Shown: in pieces, positions 47,083 to 54,181 of the stretch | Position numbering within the stretch: position 1 is the first letter of the stretch | Layout of the letters: each line of letters opens with the position of its first letter | Source of the DNA: Candidatus Opimibacter skivensis | Lineage (GTDB): Bacteria > Bacteroidota > Bacteroidia > Chitinophagales > Saprospiraceae | Reading direction: 5' to 3' | DNA length: 64,000 nt | NCBI GenBank assembly: GCA_016721905.1 | Contig: JADKHH010000027.1 | Location: forward strand, 1-64,000 | Program-made: the position numbers and the translations under genes | Notes under the pieces: generated by a model | Seen by the model: only the letters and a program-made list of their open reading frames with translations | What the model was told of the DNA's origin: nothing | The model's database searches: none

Positions 47083-48183
47083 TCAATGCTTAACCTTGCT
47101 CACCGGAGTGTGAATAATCATCAAGGGTACCAACGGATTCAGCAATGCTTTTTTGGTCACACTGGAGTGGGTTATATTTTCCATAAATGTGCGGTGATGT
47201 GAGATCAGGATTACCATGGAGGCCCTGGCCTCTACCGCATATTTAAAAAGAACCTCATGAATCTTTACCTCACCCGGTTGAATGGACCTGATATTAAATC
47301 CGGTCAACTGTGGCCTGTTGATCGCCAGTTTTTCATATAGCCTCGACTTCAGGACATCAAACTGATGTTGGTCATCCGTCACGTGTACAAAATCGTAGAA
47401 GACATTATACTTAGATCCGAAGGACAAAATATATTCCAGGGTACCTTCTGTCAACAATTCCTCTGTGAATCCTACTACCACCTTCCCCGGAAATTTTATT
47501 TCAGTCTGCGGAGGCACTACGATCACCGGTTTATTACTATTCCGGCTGACACCTGACGATACAGTACCGAACAACCGGCGAATTGCATTATCTGTCGCTT
47601 TCGTTGCCATGACCATCAGTTCGAATCGACCCCGTTCCAGCAACTCAATTAAACTGCTCATGGTTTCACCCACTTCCAGATGAGCGGTCACATGCACATT
47701 GATTCCTTTAGTTGCATGCTCTGCGTTCAGTTTATCCACCATTTCCAGCAGTCCTTTATTGGCATCCTGCAGGAACTGAACATCCAACGCACCGGCTGAG
47801 ATAGGATCATACAATGTCTGGTGTACATGAGCCAGAGTCAGGCTATAGCCCAGATGATGGGCCATCATCCCTGCGTAGGCTATGGCCAGATTGCTTTCTT
47901 CTGAAAAATCAACCGGTACCAGTATAGCATTGATATGCTCCGTCAGGATGTAATCCATCACATGCGCTACCGTCTCATCCACATCTCCCTCATGGGGATG
48001 CTGGATCACTTTGTTTCCGATCCGAAAGGCAGGAACTGAAGCAAGTCCTGCCTTGATAAACTGATCTACATGATTTATTTCAATGATTGTATAGGGCATA
48101 TGATGTGCTGCCAACACCTGTTCAAGTTTCTTTTTCAGTGCGTTGCCGGTAAATCCCCGGATACTATACAATTCAATATTCAT
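47083..48183 (-). CDS. Thioredoxin-fold domain fused to two universal stress (Usp) domains
   Basis: 366 residues. Residues 1-80 have a thioredoxin or glutaredoxin fold: IELYSIRGFTGNALKKKLEQVL and ASVPAFRIGNKVI with the cis-Pro, but no CxxC active site. Residues about 88-230 are a first Usp domain (ILVPVDFSEESNLAIAYAGM, ELMVMATKATDN, RLFGTVSSGVSRNSNKPVIVVPP). About 232-364 is a second degenerate Usp domain. The first Usp domain keeps only part of the G-2x-G-9x-G(S/T) ATP-binding motif, so ATP binding is doubtful. It lies 33 bp behind the CBS gene (48,217-48,657) and is probably co-transcribed with it. Confidence 0.78.
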   Translation of the reverse strand: MNIELYSIRGFTGNALKKKLEQVLAAHHMPYTIIEINHVDQFIKAGLASVPAFRIGNKVIQHPHEGDVDETVAHVMDYILTEHINAILVPVDFSEESNLAIAYAGMMAHHLGYSLTLAHVHQTLYDPISAGALDVQFLQDANKGLLEMVDKLNAEHATKGINVHVTAHLEVGETMSSLIELLERGRFELMVMATKATDNAIRRLFGTVSSGVSRNSNKPVIVVPPQTEIKFPGKVVVGFTEELLTEGTLEYILSFGSKYNVFYDFVHVTDDQHQFDVLKSRLYEKLAINRPQLTGFNIRSIQPGEVKIHEVLFKYAVEARASMVILISHHRTFMENITHSSVTKKALLNPLVPLMIIHTPVSKVKH

Positions 48184-48216
48184 ACTGATGATCAGCTTTT
48201 ACTGTTCCACCAAGCC

Positions 48217-48657
48217 TTAGCTTGCTTTAATTCTTGCATTATCTTCCTCCACCAGCATCCGGATGATATCAAAAGTGGTAATCATACCCACTAACTCATC
48301 ATTATCTACGATTGGAATAGCATGGAATAGATTCTCTGCAAAAATCTGCAGTGCCACATTCAATCTTTCTGAAGATTCAAGCGTAGCTATACCCGTCGTC
48401 ATAATATCCTCGACAGTGTAGTGGTGCATCCGGCTGTTTTCAACCAGCTTATCATAGGGGGTTAATTCAATTCCCCTCAGAAAATGCATAAAATCAGTTT
48501 TACTGACCAGGCCTACCAGGGTTTTATATCTCACGACCGGGATATGATGGATGCGCTGGGTATCGAAGATTTCCTTGACTACTGACATCTTGTCTCCGGG
48601 GACCACAGTGACCAACTTTTTGGTCATAAACTTTGAAACAGGTGCGGTAAAATCCAT
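48217..48657 (-). CDS. CBS-domain-pair protein
   Basis: 146 residues formed by a Bateman module. Both CBS halves are clear: MTKKLVTVVPGDKMSVVKEIF and HHIPVVRYKTLVGLVSKTDFM, then MTTGIATLESSERLNVAL and HAIPIVDNDELVGMITTFDII. Stand-alone CBS pairs bind adenine nucleotides and can report energy state. It is one of three related CBS genes in the window (52,341 and 52,828). It begins 288 bp from the divergent kinase gene and probably leads an operon with the Usp fusion gene. Confidence 0.85.
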   Translation of the reverse strand: MDFTAPVSKFMTKKLVTVVPGDKMSVVKEIFDTQRIHHIPVVRYKTLVGLVSKTDFMHFLRGIELTPYDKLVENSRMHHYTVEDIMTTGIATLESSERLNVALQIFAENLFHAIPIVDNDELVGMITTFDIIRMLVEEDNARIKAS

Positions 48658-48873
48658 TTGATTTGTTGATTTTGATTGAATAATAGCCCATTCTACTACA
48701 AATGGGACATATGGTTATGAATATGAAGTTATTATATAATTACATTTATTTTAATATGATAATCGCATTGAAACCGGGCCAGAGGTTGAGCCGCTCTTTT
48801 GCGTTATGTGTGCTGTGCGACTAAAGTAGTCTAACACCATTGTAAAGGTATTTGCTGCCGCCAGCAGGTAAAA

Positions 48874-48885
48874 TGACATGGGTCA
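48874..48885. promoter_or_regulatory. TGAC-N4-GTCA palindrome, candidate CRP/FNR-type site
   Basis: TGACATGGGTCA is a perfect 4+4 palindrome 61 bp before the FixL-like kinase start and 217 bp before the divergent CBS gene. Its context AAATGACATGGGTCACT is similar to AAATGACGTGGATCAGT before hsp20 (53,843-53,859). The half-site resembles FNR/FixK boxes (TTGAT-N4-ATCAA). Confidence 0.5.
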
Positions 48886-48945
48886 CTAATGAAATTGATA
48901 CTGGTCAGCATTGGTCACCGCCGATACTTGTGATATCTTAGTCCC

Positions 48946-50232
48946 ATGTCTTTGGCGTTTAAATTTCCCACCATCAACCCTAATGATGTCCTTCAATCTA
49001 TCGTGGAAACGGCTATTGACGGCATCCTGCTCATCGATACTTCAGGCAATGTGCTCATGGTCAATTCAGCCGTCACCACGCTCTTTGGATACTCCCCTGA
49101 AGAATTATTAGGTAAGAATGTAACCATCCTGATGCCATCCCCGCACCGGCAAAACCATGATGGTTATATCCATAATTATCTCAGCACCGGGATCAAGAAA
49201 ATAATCGGCATCGGCAGGGAGATCGAAGGACTTCGAAAAGATGGCACCCTGTTTCCCGCCAGGCTGGCTGTGAGCGAGATCATCATCGGCGAGGAACACT
49301 ACTTTACCGGAATCATCCAGGACCTCACGGAAATGAAGGCCGTCCAACAGGAGATCATCAAGCTCAACCATGAACTGGAGGAAATGGTCACGGAGCGCAC
49401 TATAGAACTGCAGGAAGCTGTCAACTTACTCCTGGAAACCAACCAGCAATTGAATCAGTCTATTGAAAAACACAAATCGTATGAACTCGCCTTGCTGGCT
49501 ACCAGGGACGAATTGCATAAATCCCTCGAAAAAGAAAAGGAGCTCAACCTGCTCAAATCAAGGTTTGTCTCGATGGCATCCCATGAATTTAAGACTCCGC
49601 TGAGCAGTATACTTTCGTCGGCTGCCTTGATTTCCAAATATGTAACTACGGAGCAGGTAGCTGACCGGAGCAGGCATGTAGACAGGATAAAATCCAGTGT
49701 AAACCATCTCAATAATATCCTGATGGACTTTTTGTCTATCACACGACTCGAGGAAGGCCAGTTTGTCCCGGTCATATCAAGGTTTTCGCTCTTATCCATG
49801 CTTTCCGAGCTGAAGGCTGAAGCAGAAAGCCTCCTGAAGAAAGATCAGCAACTGATCTGCGAGCATGATTTTGATGACCTGGAGATGAAATCCGACAAAA
49901 ACATCCTCCGAAACATCCTTTACAACCTGGTTTCCAATGCCGTAAAGTATTCCGAAGAAGGAAAAAAAATAACCTGCCGGATAACCCTTGATGATGAGTT
50001 TTTCAGGATAATGATCTCGGATCAGGGTATGGGCATACCCCTGGAAGATCAAAAACACATCGGCTCGAGGTTTTTCCGAGCCTCCAATGTGGTCAATGTG
50101 CCCGGAACCGGCCTCGGTTTGAATATCGTCTTATCTTATCTTCACACTTTGAAGGGCACTTTGTCCTTTGAAAGCGAGCCAGGAAAAGGCACCACTTTTA
50201 CCATCACTTTACCTCTCAGTTATGAAAATTAA
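48946..50232 (+). CDS. FixL-like PAS sensor histidine kinase (candidate heme oxygen sensor)
   Basis: 428 residues without membrane helices, so cytoplasmic. A PAS domain (about 14-130) shows the FixL pattern NVTILMPSPHRQNHDGYI followed by IIGIGREIEGLRKDGTLFP and HYFTGIIQDLTE. His71 matches the FixL heme ligand and Arg91 the oxygen-binding Arg, exactly 20 residues apart as in Bradyrhizobium FixL. A coiled coil (130-200), a HisKA domain with H213 (ASHEFKTPLS) and an HATPase domain (NLVSNAVKYS, DQGMGIP, GTGLGLNI) follow. The gene overlaps its regulator by 11 bp (50,222-50,232), so they are translationally coupled. Non-heme PAS kinases can share this pattern, so heme binding is inferred. Confidence 0.85.
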   Translation: MSLAFKFPTINPNDVLQSIVETAIDGILLIDTSGNVLMVNSAVTTLFGYSPEELLGKNVTILMPSPHRQNHDGYIHNYLSTGIKKIIGIGREIEGLRKDGTLFPARLAVSEIIIGEEHYFTGIIQDLTEMKAVQQEIIKLNHELEEMVTERTIELQEAVNLLLETNQQLNQSIEKHKSYELALLATRDELHKSLEKEKELNLLKSRFVSMASHEFKTPLSSILSSAALISKYVTTEQVADRSRHVDRIKSSVNHLNNILMDFLSITRLEEGQFVPVISRFSLLSMLSELKAEAESLLKKDQQLICEHDFDDLEMKSDKNILRNILYNLVSNAVKYSEEGKKITCRITLDDEFFRIMISDQGMGIPLEDQKHIGSRFFRASNVVNVPGTGLGLNIVLSYLHTLKGTLSFESEPGKGTTFTITLPLSYEN

Positions 50233-51274
50233 AATCCTGATTATTGAAGATAATCAAGATGTCAGGGAAAACCTGAGTGAATTGCTAACCTTGTCCGGAT
50301 ACGAAACCCGTACGGCCATGAATGGCAAACTCGGCGTGGAAACTGCCATGACATTTATACCAGACCTTATTCTCTGCGACATCATGATGCCCGAAATGGA
50401 TGGATATACGGTCTTGCGTATTCTTTCCAAAAATGAAATGCTGGCAGACATCCCTTTTATTTTCCTGACTGCCAAAACGGAATTGGTCGATGTCCGGAGA
50501 GGGATGACCCTCGGAGCTGACGATTATATCACCAAGCCTTTTGATGATGTCGAACTCCTCGATACGATTGAAATGCGTCTCCGAAAGCATCATAGCCATG
50601 CCCCTTCCGGCAGTGCTTCTCCTTCGATTATCAATCAATCTACAGGGGAGCAAATCATACGTGCGCTGCCTGAATCACTCCTTGACGGAGAGCCCCGCCT
50701 GATCCGTAAAAAAGATCTGCTATTTGCAGAAGGCCAGACTTGCCGTTATGTCTTTGTGATAAAGTCAGGTAGGGCTATAGCGACGAAGATTGATAACTAT
50801 GCCAAAGAAGTGGTCACCCGACTCTATCAATATCCGACCATCATCGGTGTCGCATCCGCATTTGCCGGAACAAAATGCCAGGAGACCGTCAAGGCATTTG
50901 AAGATCTCGAAGTGATCCCCGTCAAAAAGGATGATTTCATTTCCTATGTGTTGCATGATCCTTCTACAGCTTATTATTTCCTCCAGCAGATGGCATCGTA
51001 TCAGGTGCAGGCTGATGAGAAATTGTTACTTCAGGCATTTGGCTCCGTCCGCATGAAGCTTGCGGCTACACTGGTGGACCTGTATGCCTTTTATGCCGAT
51101 AACGATTCAGCTGTTATACCCGTAGCCCGGGAGGACCTGGCCAGTATGGCCGGTACGGCTAAAGAAACCATCATTCGTTGCCTCTCAGAATTTAAAGAAG
51201 AAGGACTTGTTTCCATCCAGGGCTCTGATATCATCATTCACGCTGTTCAGAAACTCGCGGATTTACGGTACTAA
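50222..51274 (+). CDS. Response regulator fused to a CRP/FNR-type DNA-binding module
   Basis: 350 residues. Start ATG 50222 overlaps the kinase stop. A receiver domain (1-120) has IIEDN, phospho-acceptor D53 in LILCDIMMPEMDGY, FLTAKTE and DYITKPF. A cNMP-binding-like beta roll follows (about 160-270: RKKDLLFAEGQTCRYVFVIKSG, IGVASAFAG). A Crp-type winged helix lies at about 285-345 (VAREDLASMAGTAKETIIRCL, FKEEGLVSI). No FNR iron-sulfur Cys cluster is visible, so oxygen input would come from the kinase. In rhizobia FixJ and FixK are separate proteins; here the receiver drives the FixK-like part directly. Confidence 0.85.
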   Translation: MKIKILIIEDNQDVRENLSELLTLSGYETRTAMNGKLGVETAMTFIPDLILCDIMMPEMDGYTVLRILSKNEMLADIPFIFLTAKTELVDVRRGMTLGADDYITKPFDDVELLDTIEMRLRKHHSHAPSGSASPSIINQSTGEQIIRALPESLLDGEPRLIRKKDLLFAEGQTCRYVFVIKSGRAIATKIDNYAKEVVTRLYQYPTIIGVASAFAGTKCQETVKAFEDLEVIPVKKDDFISYVLHDPSTAYYFLQQMASYQVQADEKLLLQAFGSVRMKLAATLVDLYAFYADNDSAVIPVAREDLASMAGTAKETIIRCLSEFKEEGLVSIQGSDIIIHAVQKLADLRY

Positions 51275-51285
51275 CCTATCGCAAT

Positions 51286-51478
51286 TCGGCGAAGCCGTTG
51301 TTGGTGTCCCCACCAACAACCACCGCAAACCCCGCTGGTGGTGAGGACACCAGGCCAGCGGCAAATCCACTCGGCGAAGCCGTTGTTGGTGTCCCCACCA
51401 ACAACCACCGCAAACCCCGCTGGTGGTGAGGACACCAGGCCAGCGGCATTGTTCTTGTTGCCGATACCTGACCAGCGG
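51286..51478. repeat. REP array 3 in a convergent gap
   Basis: Two units with hairpin A starting at 51297 and 51382 (85 bp apart). Each has the mini-hairpin CGGCGAAGCCG before it and hairpin B (CCCCGCTGGTGGTG-AGGA-CACCAGGCCAGCGGCA) after it, and a trailing CCAGCGGCA remnant ends the array. It lies between the 3' ends of the convergent regulator and Usp genes, 10 kb from the RAYT gene, the usual place for REP sequences. Confidence 0.88.
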
Positions 51479-51482
51479 CAGA

Positions 51483-52328
51483 TTATTGTTTATCCGTATG
51501 CAAAGCCAGCAGCGGTATATCCGTATGGTAGGCTATCCGTCTTGCGATGCTGTATGAAAACAACTCCTTGAGCATACTCTGATGCTGCACCCTCATGATC
51601 ACCACATCGATCTGGTTGAATTTCATAAACTCGAGAATCCCCTTTTCTACATCCAATTCATAATGGACATGAAAGGTTATGTCTGACTGATGCTTGAAGG
51701 CTTCTTTATACTCCAGCAACTTTACTTTAGTCTTTTCCGGATCATACACATCCACATGCAGACAGTGGAGATGACCTTGAAGACGACGGGTGAAAGCAAG
51801 CGATTTTTCGATGAGCTCCTGCTCCCCTGTTTTATACTCCAGGGTCAGTCCTATCTTCAGAATTCCCTTGTAGTTGGCTGTATCCGGCACCATGAATACA
51901 GGACAGGTGGCACTTTCAATAACTTTTGAAGCTACACTGCCAAAAAAGATTTCTTTTAGACCTTTAGCACCTGTAGTACCAATCACAATGATATCTGCAC
52001 CTGACTCTTTAGCTTCGTCGAGAATCGCTTCAACGACATAATCTGATTCCTTCAGTGAATAATTGACATCGATATGCTCCAGTCGGTTATCTGCCGCAAT
52101 ACGCTTAAACGCATCAATCTCTTTACGGAATCTTTCAAATTCACCGATTGTAATTTTATCATTGACACTGGCCATATTGGTGGACTCCTCCACCCAGCTA
52201 TGAACCTGTAGCACCTCGTATACATGCACGACGGTGATGCTGGCTTCAAGACGCTCCGCCAGCTTTAAAGCGTAGACATATGCATTCTCAGCTGCATTGG
52301 AAAAATCTGTTGGAAATACGATTTTCAT
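51483..52328 (-). CDS. Tandem universal stress protein (UspA family)
   Basis: 281 residues, two Usp domains. The first (1-145) has IVFPTDFSNAAENAYVYALKLA and a canonical ATP-binding motif G-TT-G-x9-GS in VIGTTGAKGLKEIFFGSVAS, then CPVFMVP. The second (about 150-280) is degenerate and ends SIARRIAYHTDIPLLALH. UspA proteins help survival under starvation, hypoxia and oxidative stress. It starts 12 bp after the CBS gene stop (52,341), and is the last gene of a probable hsp20-CBS-CBS-Usp run. Confidence 0.88.
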   Translation of the reverse strand: MKIVFPTDFSNAAENAYVYALKLAERLEASITVVHVYEVLQVHSWVEESTNMASVNDKITIGEFERFRKEIDAFKRIAADNRLEHIDVNYSLKESDYVVEAILDEAKESGADIIVIGTTGAKGLKEIFFGSVASKVIESATCPVFMVPDTANYKGILKIGLTLEYKTGEQELIEKSLAFTRRLQGHLHCLHVDVYDPEKTKVKLLEYKEAFKHQSDITFHVHYELDVEKGILEFMKFNQIDVVIMRVQHQSMLKELFSYSIARRIAYHTDIPLLALHTDKQ

Positions 52329-52340
52329 GACCTTGCATTT

Positions 52341-52790
52341 TCAACGCTGGATGGCCTTGACGTCATCAAAGGCATACCGGAGCAGATCAATGGGAGTGAT
52401 CATGCCCACCAACTGGTCCTTATCATTGACGACCGGCAGGGCGTGGAACATATTCTCCCTAAACAAATCAACAGCAATCGTTGCGGAATCAGTATCCTTT
52501 AACTTGACCAGTGATTTTGTCATAATTTCTGCGGCCAGGATGGTAGAGAAAATCTGGCGATTGCTCTCGAGTGCTTTTTCGGATTGGAACAAAGTAAAGT
52601 GATGTTCCATGCGGTGGATATCTCCCTTGCTGATGATGCCCAGTATTTTTTTACCTTCCACTACCGGAATGTGCTGGATATGGTTGGCAATCAATTTATG
52701 CCTCACAGCATCGATAGTCTCATCCGGATCTGCCGTGATGAGATCAGTGGTCATAATATGCTTTACTTCAATCCACTTATCCATATGCAA
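52341..52790 (-). CDS. CBS-domain-pair protein
   Basis: 149 residues, two CBS motifs: HIMTTDLITADPDETIDAVRH with HIPVVEGKKILGIISKGDIH, then IMTKSLVKLKDTDSATIAVDLF with HALPVVNDKDQLVGMITPIDLL. It resembles the CBS proteins at 48,217 and 52,828, and is likely a nucleotide-sensing accessory protein. Same strand and tightly spaced before the Usp gene (12 bp) and after the 52,828 gene (38 bp). Confidence 0.85.
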   Translation of the reverse strand: MHMDKWIEVKHIMTTDLITADPDETIDAVRHKLIANHIQHIPVVEGKKILGIISKGDIHRMEHHFTLFQSEKALESNRQIFSTILAAEIMTKSLVKLKDTDSATIAVDLFRENMFHALPVVNDKDQLVGMITPIDLLRYAFDDVKAIQR

Positions 52791-52827
52791 TTTATTTGAA
52801 GGTAAGACTATATAACAAGTATCAGGA

Positions 52828-53250
52828 CTAAAAGGCTTCCTGATATGCGTATGTCAGCAAATCATGTGATGTCACGATTCCCACCAGCTCTCCGTCTTCG
52901 ACGACCGGTAGTGCGTGTAATGCATTTGCCCTGAAAATATCTGCAGCCAGTCCAATCGTATCTGCAGGCTCGATGATCAATGGATCGCGGGTCATGATAT
53001 CTTCCGCAATCATATCCTTGTACATCTCCTGGCAAATCGTTTCACCTGACCATGTGGTGGCCAGCATATGCCGTATTTTAAGATAATCTGTTTTGGAAAC
53101 AATGCCTACCAACTTGTTATGATCGACCACCGGCATGTGATGAAAATTGTTCTTTTCAAAGAGATTGTGCACCACCTCAATAGGGTCGTTCGGTTTAATA
53201 ACGACCAGGGTGCGGGTCATAATCGTTGAAACAGGCTTACTGGAATCCAT
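52828..53250 (-). CDS. CBS-domain-pair protein
   Basis: 140 residues, with STIMTRTLVVIKPNDPIEVVHNLF and HHMPVVDHNKLVGIVSKTDYL, then DIMTRDPLIIEPADTIGLAADIF and HALPVVEDGELVGIVTSHDLL. It is closest to the gene at 48,217 by motif wording (HH-PVV, VSKTD). Such Bateman modules bind AMP or ATP. Its start follows 76 bp behind the hsp20 stop, with a terminator-like hairpin in between. Confidence 0.85.
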   Translation of the reverse strand: MDSSKPVSTIMTRTLVVIKPNDPIEVVHNLFEKNNFHHMPVVDHNKLVGIVSKTDYLKIRHMLATTWSGETICQEMYKDMIAEDIMTRDPLIIEPADTIGLAADIFRANALHALPVVEDGELVGIVTSHDLLTYAYQEAF

Positions 53251-53287
53251 GTCGTTTTTCTGTAAAATTACGGTATGTCCCTAAATT

Positions 53288-53318
53288 AAAAAACCGGGGC
53301 CCGTCACCGAACCCCGGC
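53288..53318 (-). terminator. Rho-independent-type terminator after hsp20
   Basis: On the minus strand, CCGGGG pairs with CCCCGG around a 12-base loop and is followed directly by TTTTTT. It lies just downstream of the hsp20 stop, so hsp20 may be transcribed more than the CBS genes that follow. Confidence 0.65.
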
Positions 53319-53326
53319 ATTTGAAA

Positions 53327-53770
53327 TCACACCACTTTTATCGTCTTCACCTTTTCAGGGATATTTACCATTTTAGGCACTTTCAATTCCAGGATACCAT
53401 TTTCATAATGGGCAGCAATTTGATCTGCCATTATATTTTCCGGTAGCCAGAAGGATCTCTTGAAATTGCGATAGCTGAATTCCTGCCGTTTGAAGTTTTC
53501 AGTATTTTCTTCTTTCTTTTCCTCGGTAGTAGCACTGATCATCAGAACTCCCCTGTCTACTTCAACCTTGAAATCTTCCCGCTTCATTCCTGGAGCAGCA
53601 ACATCAATAATGAACATATCCTTTTCATCCTTGACATTGATAGCAGGGATATCATTGTTCATATCCCAGTTCCAGTTCTTGAGAAAATCCTCAGTCTCTG
53701 TAAAGAAGTTTTCAACCCAGTTCCTTTTCCCCATCAGTTTTGCCGGTTCATTCCATTTAATGAGTGACAT
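53327..53770 (-). CDS. Small heat-shock protein, Hsp20/alpha-crystallin family
   Basis: 147 residues. The alpha-crystallin domain runs about residues 40-135: AINVKDEKDMFIIDVAAPGM, KREDFKVEVDRGVLMISATT, SYRNFKRSFWLPENI and the closing NGILELKVPK. It is an ATP-independent chaperone that holds unfolding proteins. First gene of the hsp20-CBS-CBS-Usp run. Two palindromes at 53,805-53,818 and 53,846-53,857 lie 35 and 76 bp before the start, candidates for control by the CRP-type regulator. Confidence 0.92.
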   Translation of the reverse strand: MSLIKWNEPAKLMGKRNWVENFFTETEDFLKNWNWDMNNDIPAINVKDEKDMFIIDVAAPGMKREDFKVEVDRGVLMISATTEEKKEENTENFKRQEFSYRNFKRSFWLPENIMADQIAAHYENGILELKVPKMVNIPEKVKTIKVV

Positions 53771-53804
53771 GGCGTTTAGATTTTAGAAGGTTAAATAAAA
53801 CTTG

Positions 53805-53818
53805 TTTGATGACTCAAA
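53805..53818. promoter_or_regulatory. TTTGATGACTCAAA palindrome upstream of hsp20
   Basis: TTTGA-TGAC-TCAAA is a 5+5 palindrome close to the FNR consensus TTGAT-N4-ATCAA. It is 35 bp before the hsp20 start. Confidence 0.5.
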
Positions 53819-53845
53819 TCTGAGGGTATTCGACATGGCATGAAA

Positions 53846-53857
53846 TGACGTGGATCA
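53846..53857. promoter_or_regulatory. TGAC-N4-ATCA site upstream of hsp20
   Basis: TGACGTGGATCA lies in AAATGACGTGGATCAGT, which differs from the kinase-upstream site (48,874) at two bases within the 12-base core. It is 76 bp before the hsp20 start codon. Confidence 0.45.
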
Positions 53858-53884
53858 GTTGTATAGATGATCTATGACAAATAA

Positions 53885-53965
53885 GGCGAAGGCTGAGGCT
53901 GAGGCGAAGGAGGCTGAGGCGAAGGAGGCTGAAAAGGCTTAAGGGGCCTGAAAGCAAGGAGCAAG
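53885..53965. repeat. Low-complexity GAGGCTGAGGCGAAGG tandem
   Basis: Runs of GAGGCTGAGGCGAAGG words repeat. The reverse complement forms 54,140-54,178, directly after the fhs gene end. Also seen at 35,166 and 58,743. Confidence 0.7.
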
Positions 53966-54095
53966 GGGCTTTCTGTAGAGAGACTTTTTGATTTCTCCGT
54001 GTACGCTGTGTACTCCGTGCGAAACTATAGTGTTGAGTTGCGCTGGAGAGTACAGAGACAAAATGTAAATAGGTAAAACGGTGAGTCTTAAAAAA

Positions 54096-54121
54096 TAGAG
54101 ACGCGATTAATCGCGTCTCTA
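54096..54121. repeat. 26-bp perfect palindrome
   Basis: TAGAGACGCGATT is followed immediately by its reverse complement AATCGCGTCTCTA, with no loop. Flanking A and T runs extend the symmetry. It lies in the gap between hsp20 and fhs and may act as a bidirectional terminator. Confidence 0.75.
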
Positions 54122-54181
54122 CTTTTTAAGCCTCAACAAAAATTCCTCAGCCTTCGCCTTAGCCTCAGCCTCAGCCTCTTT

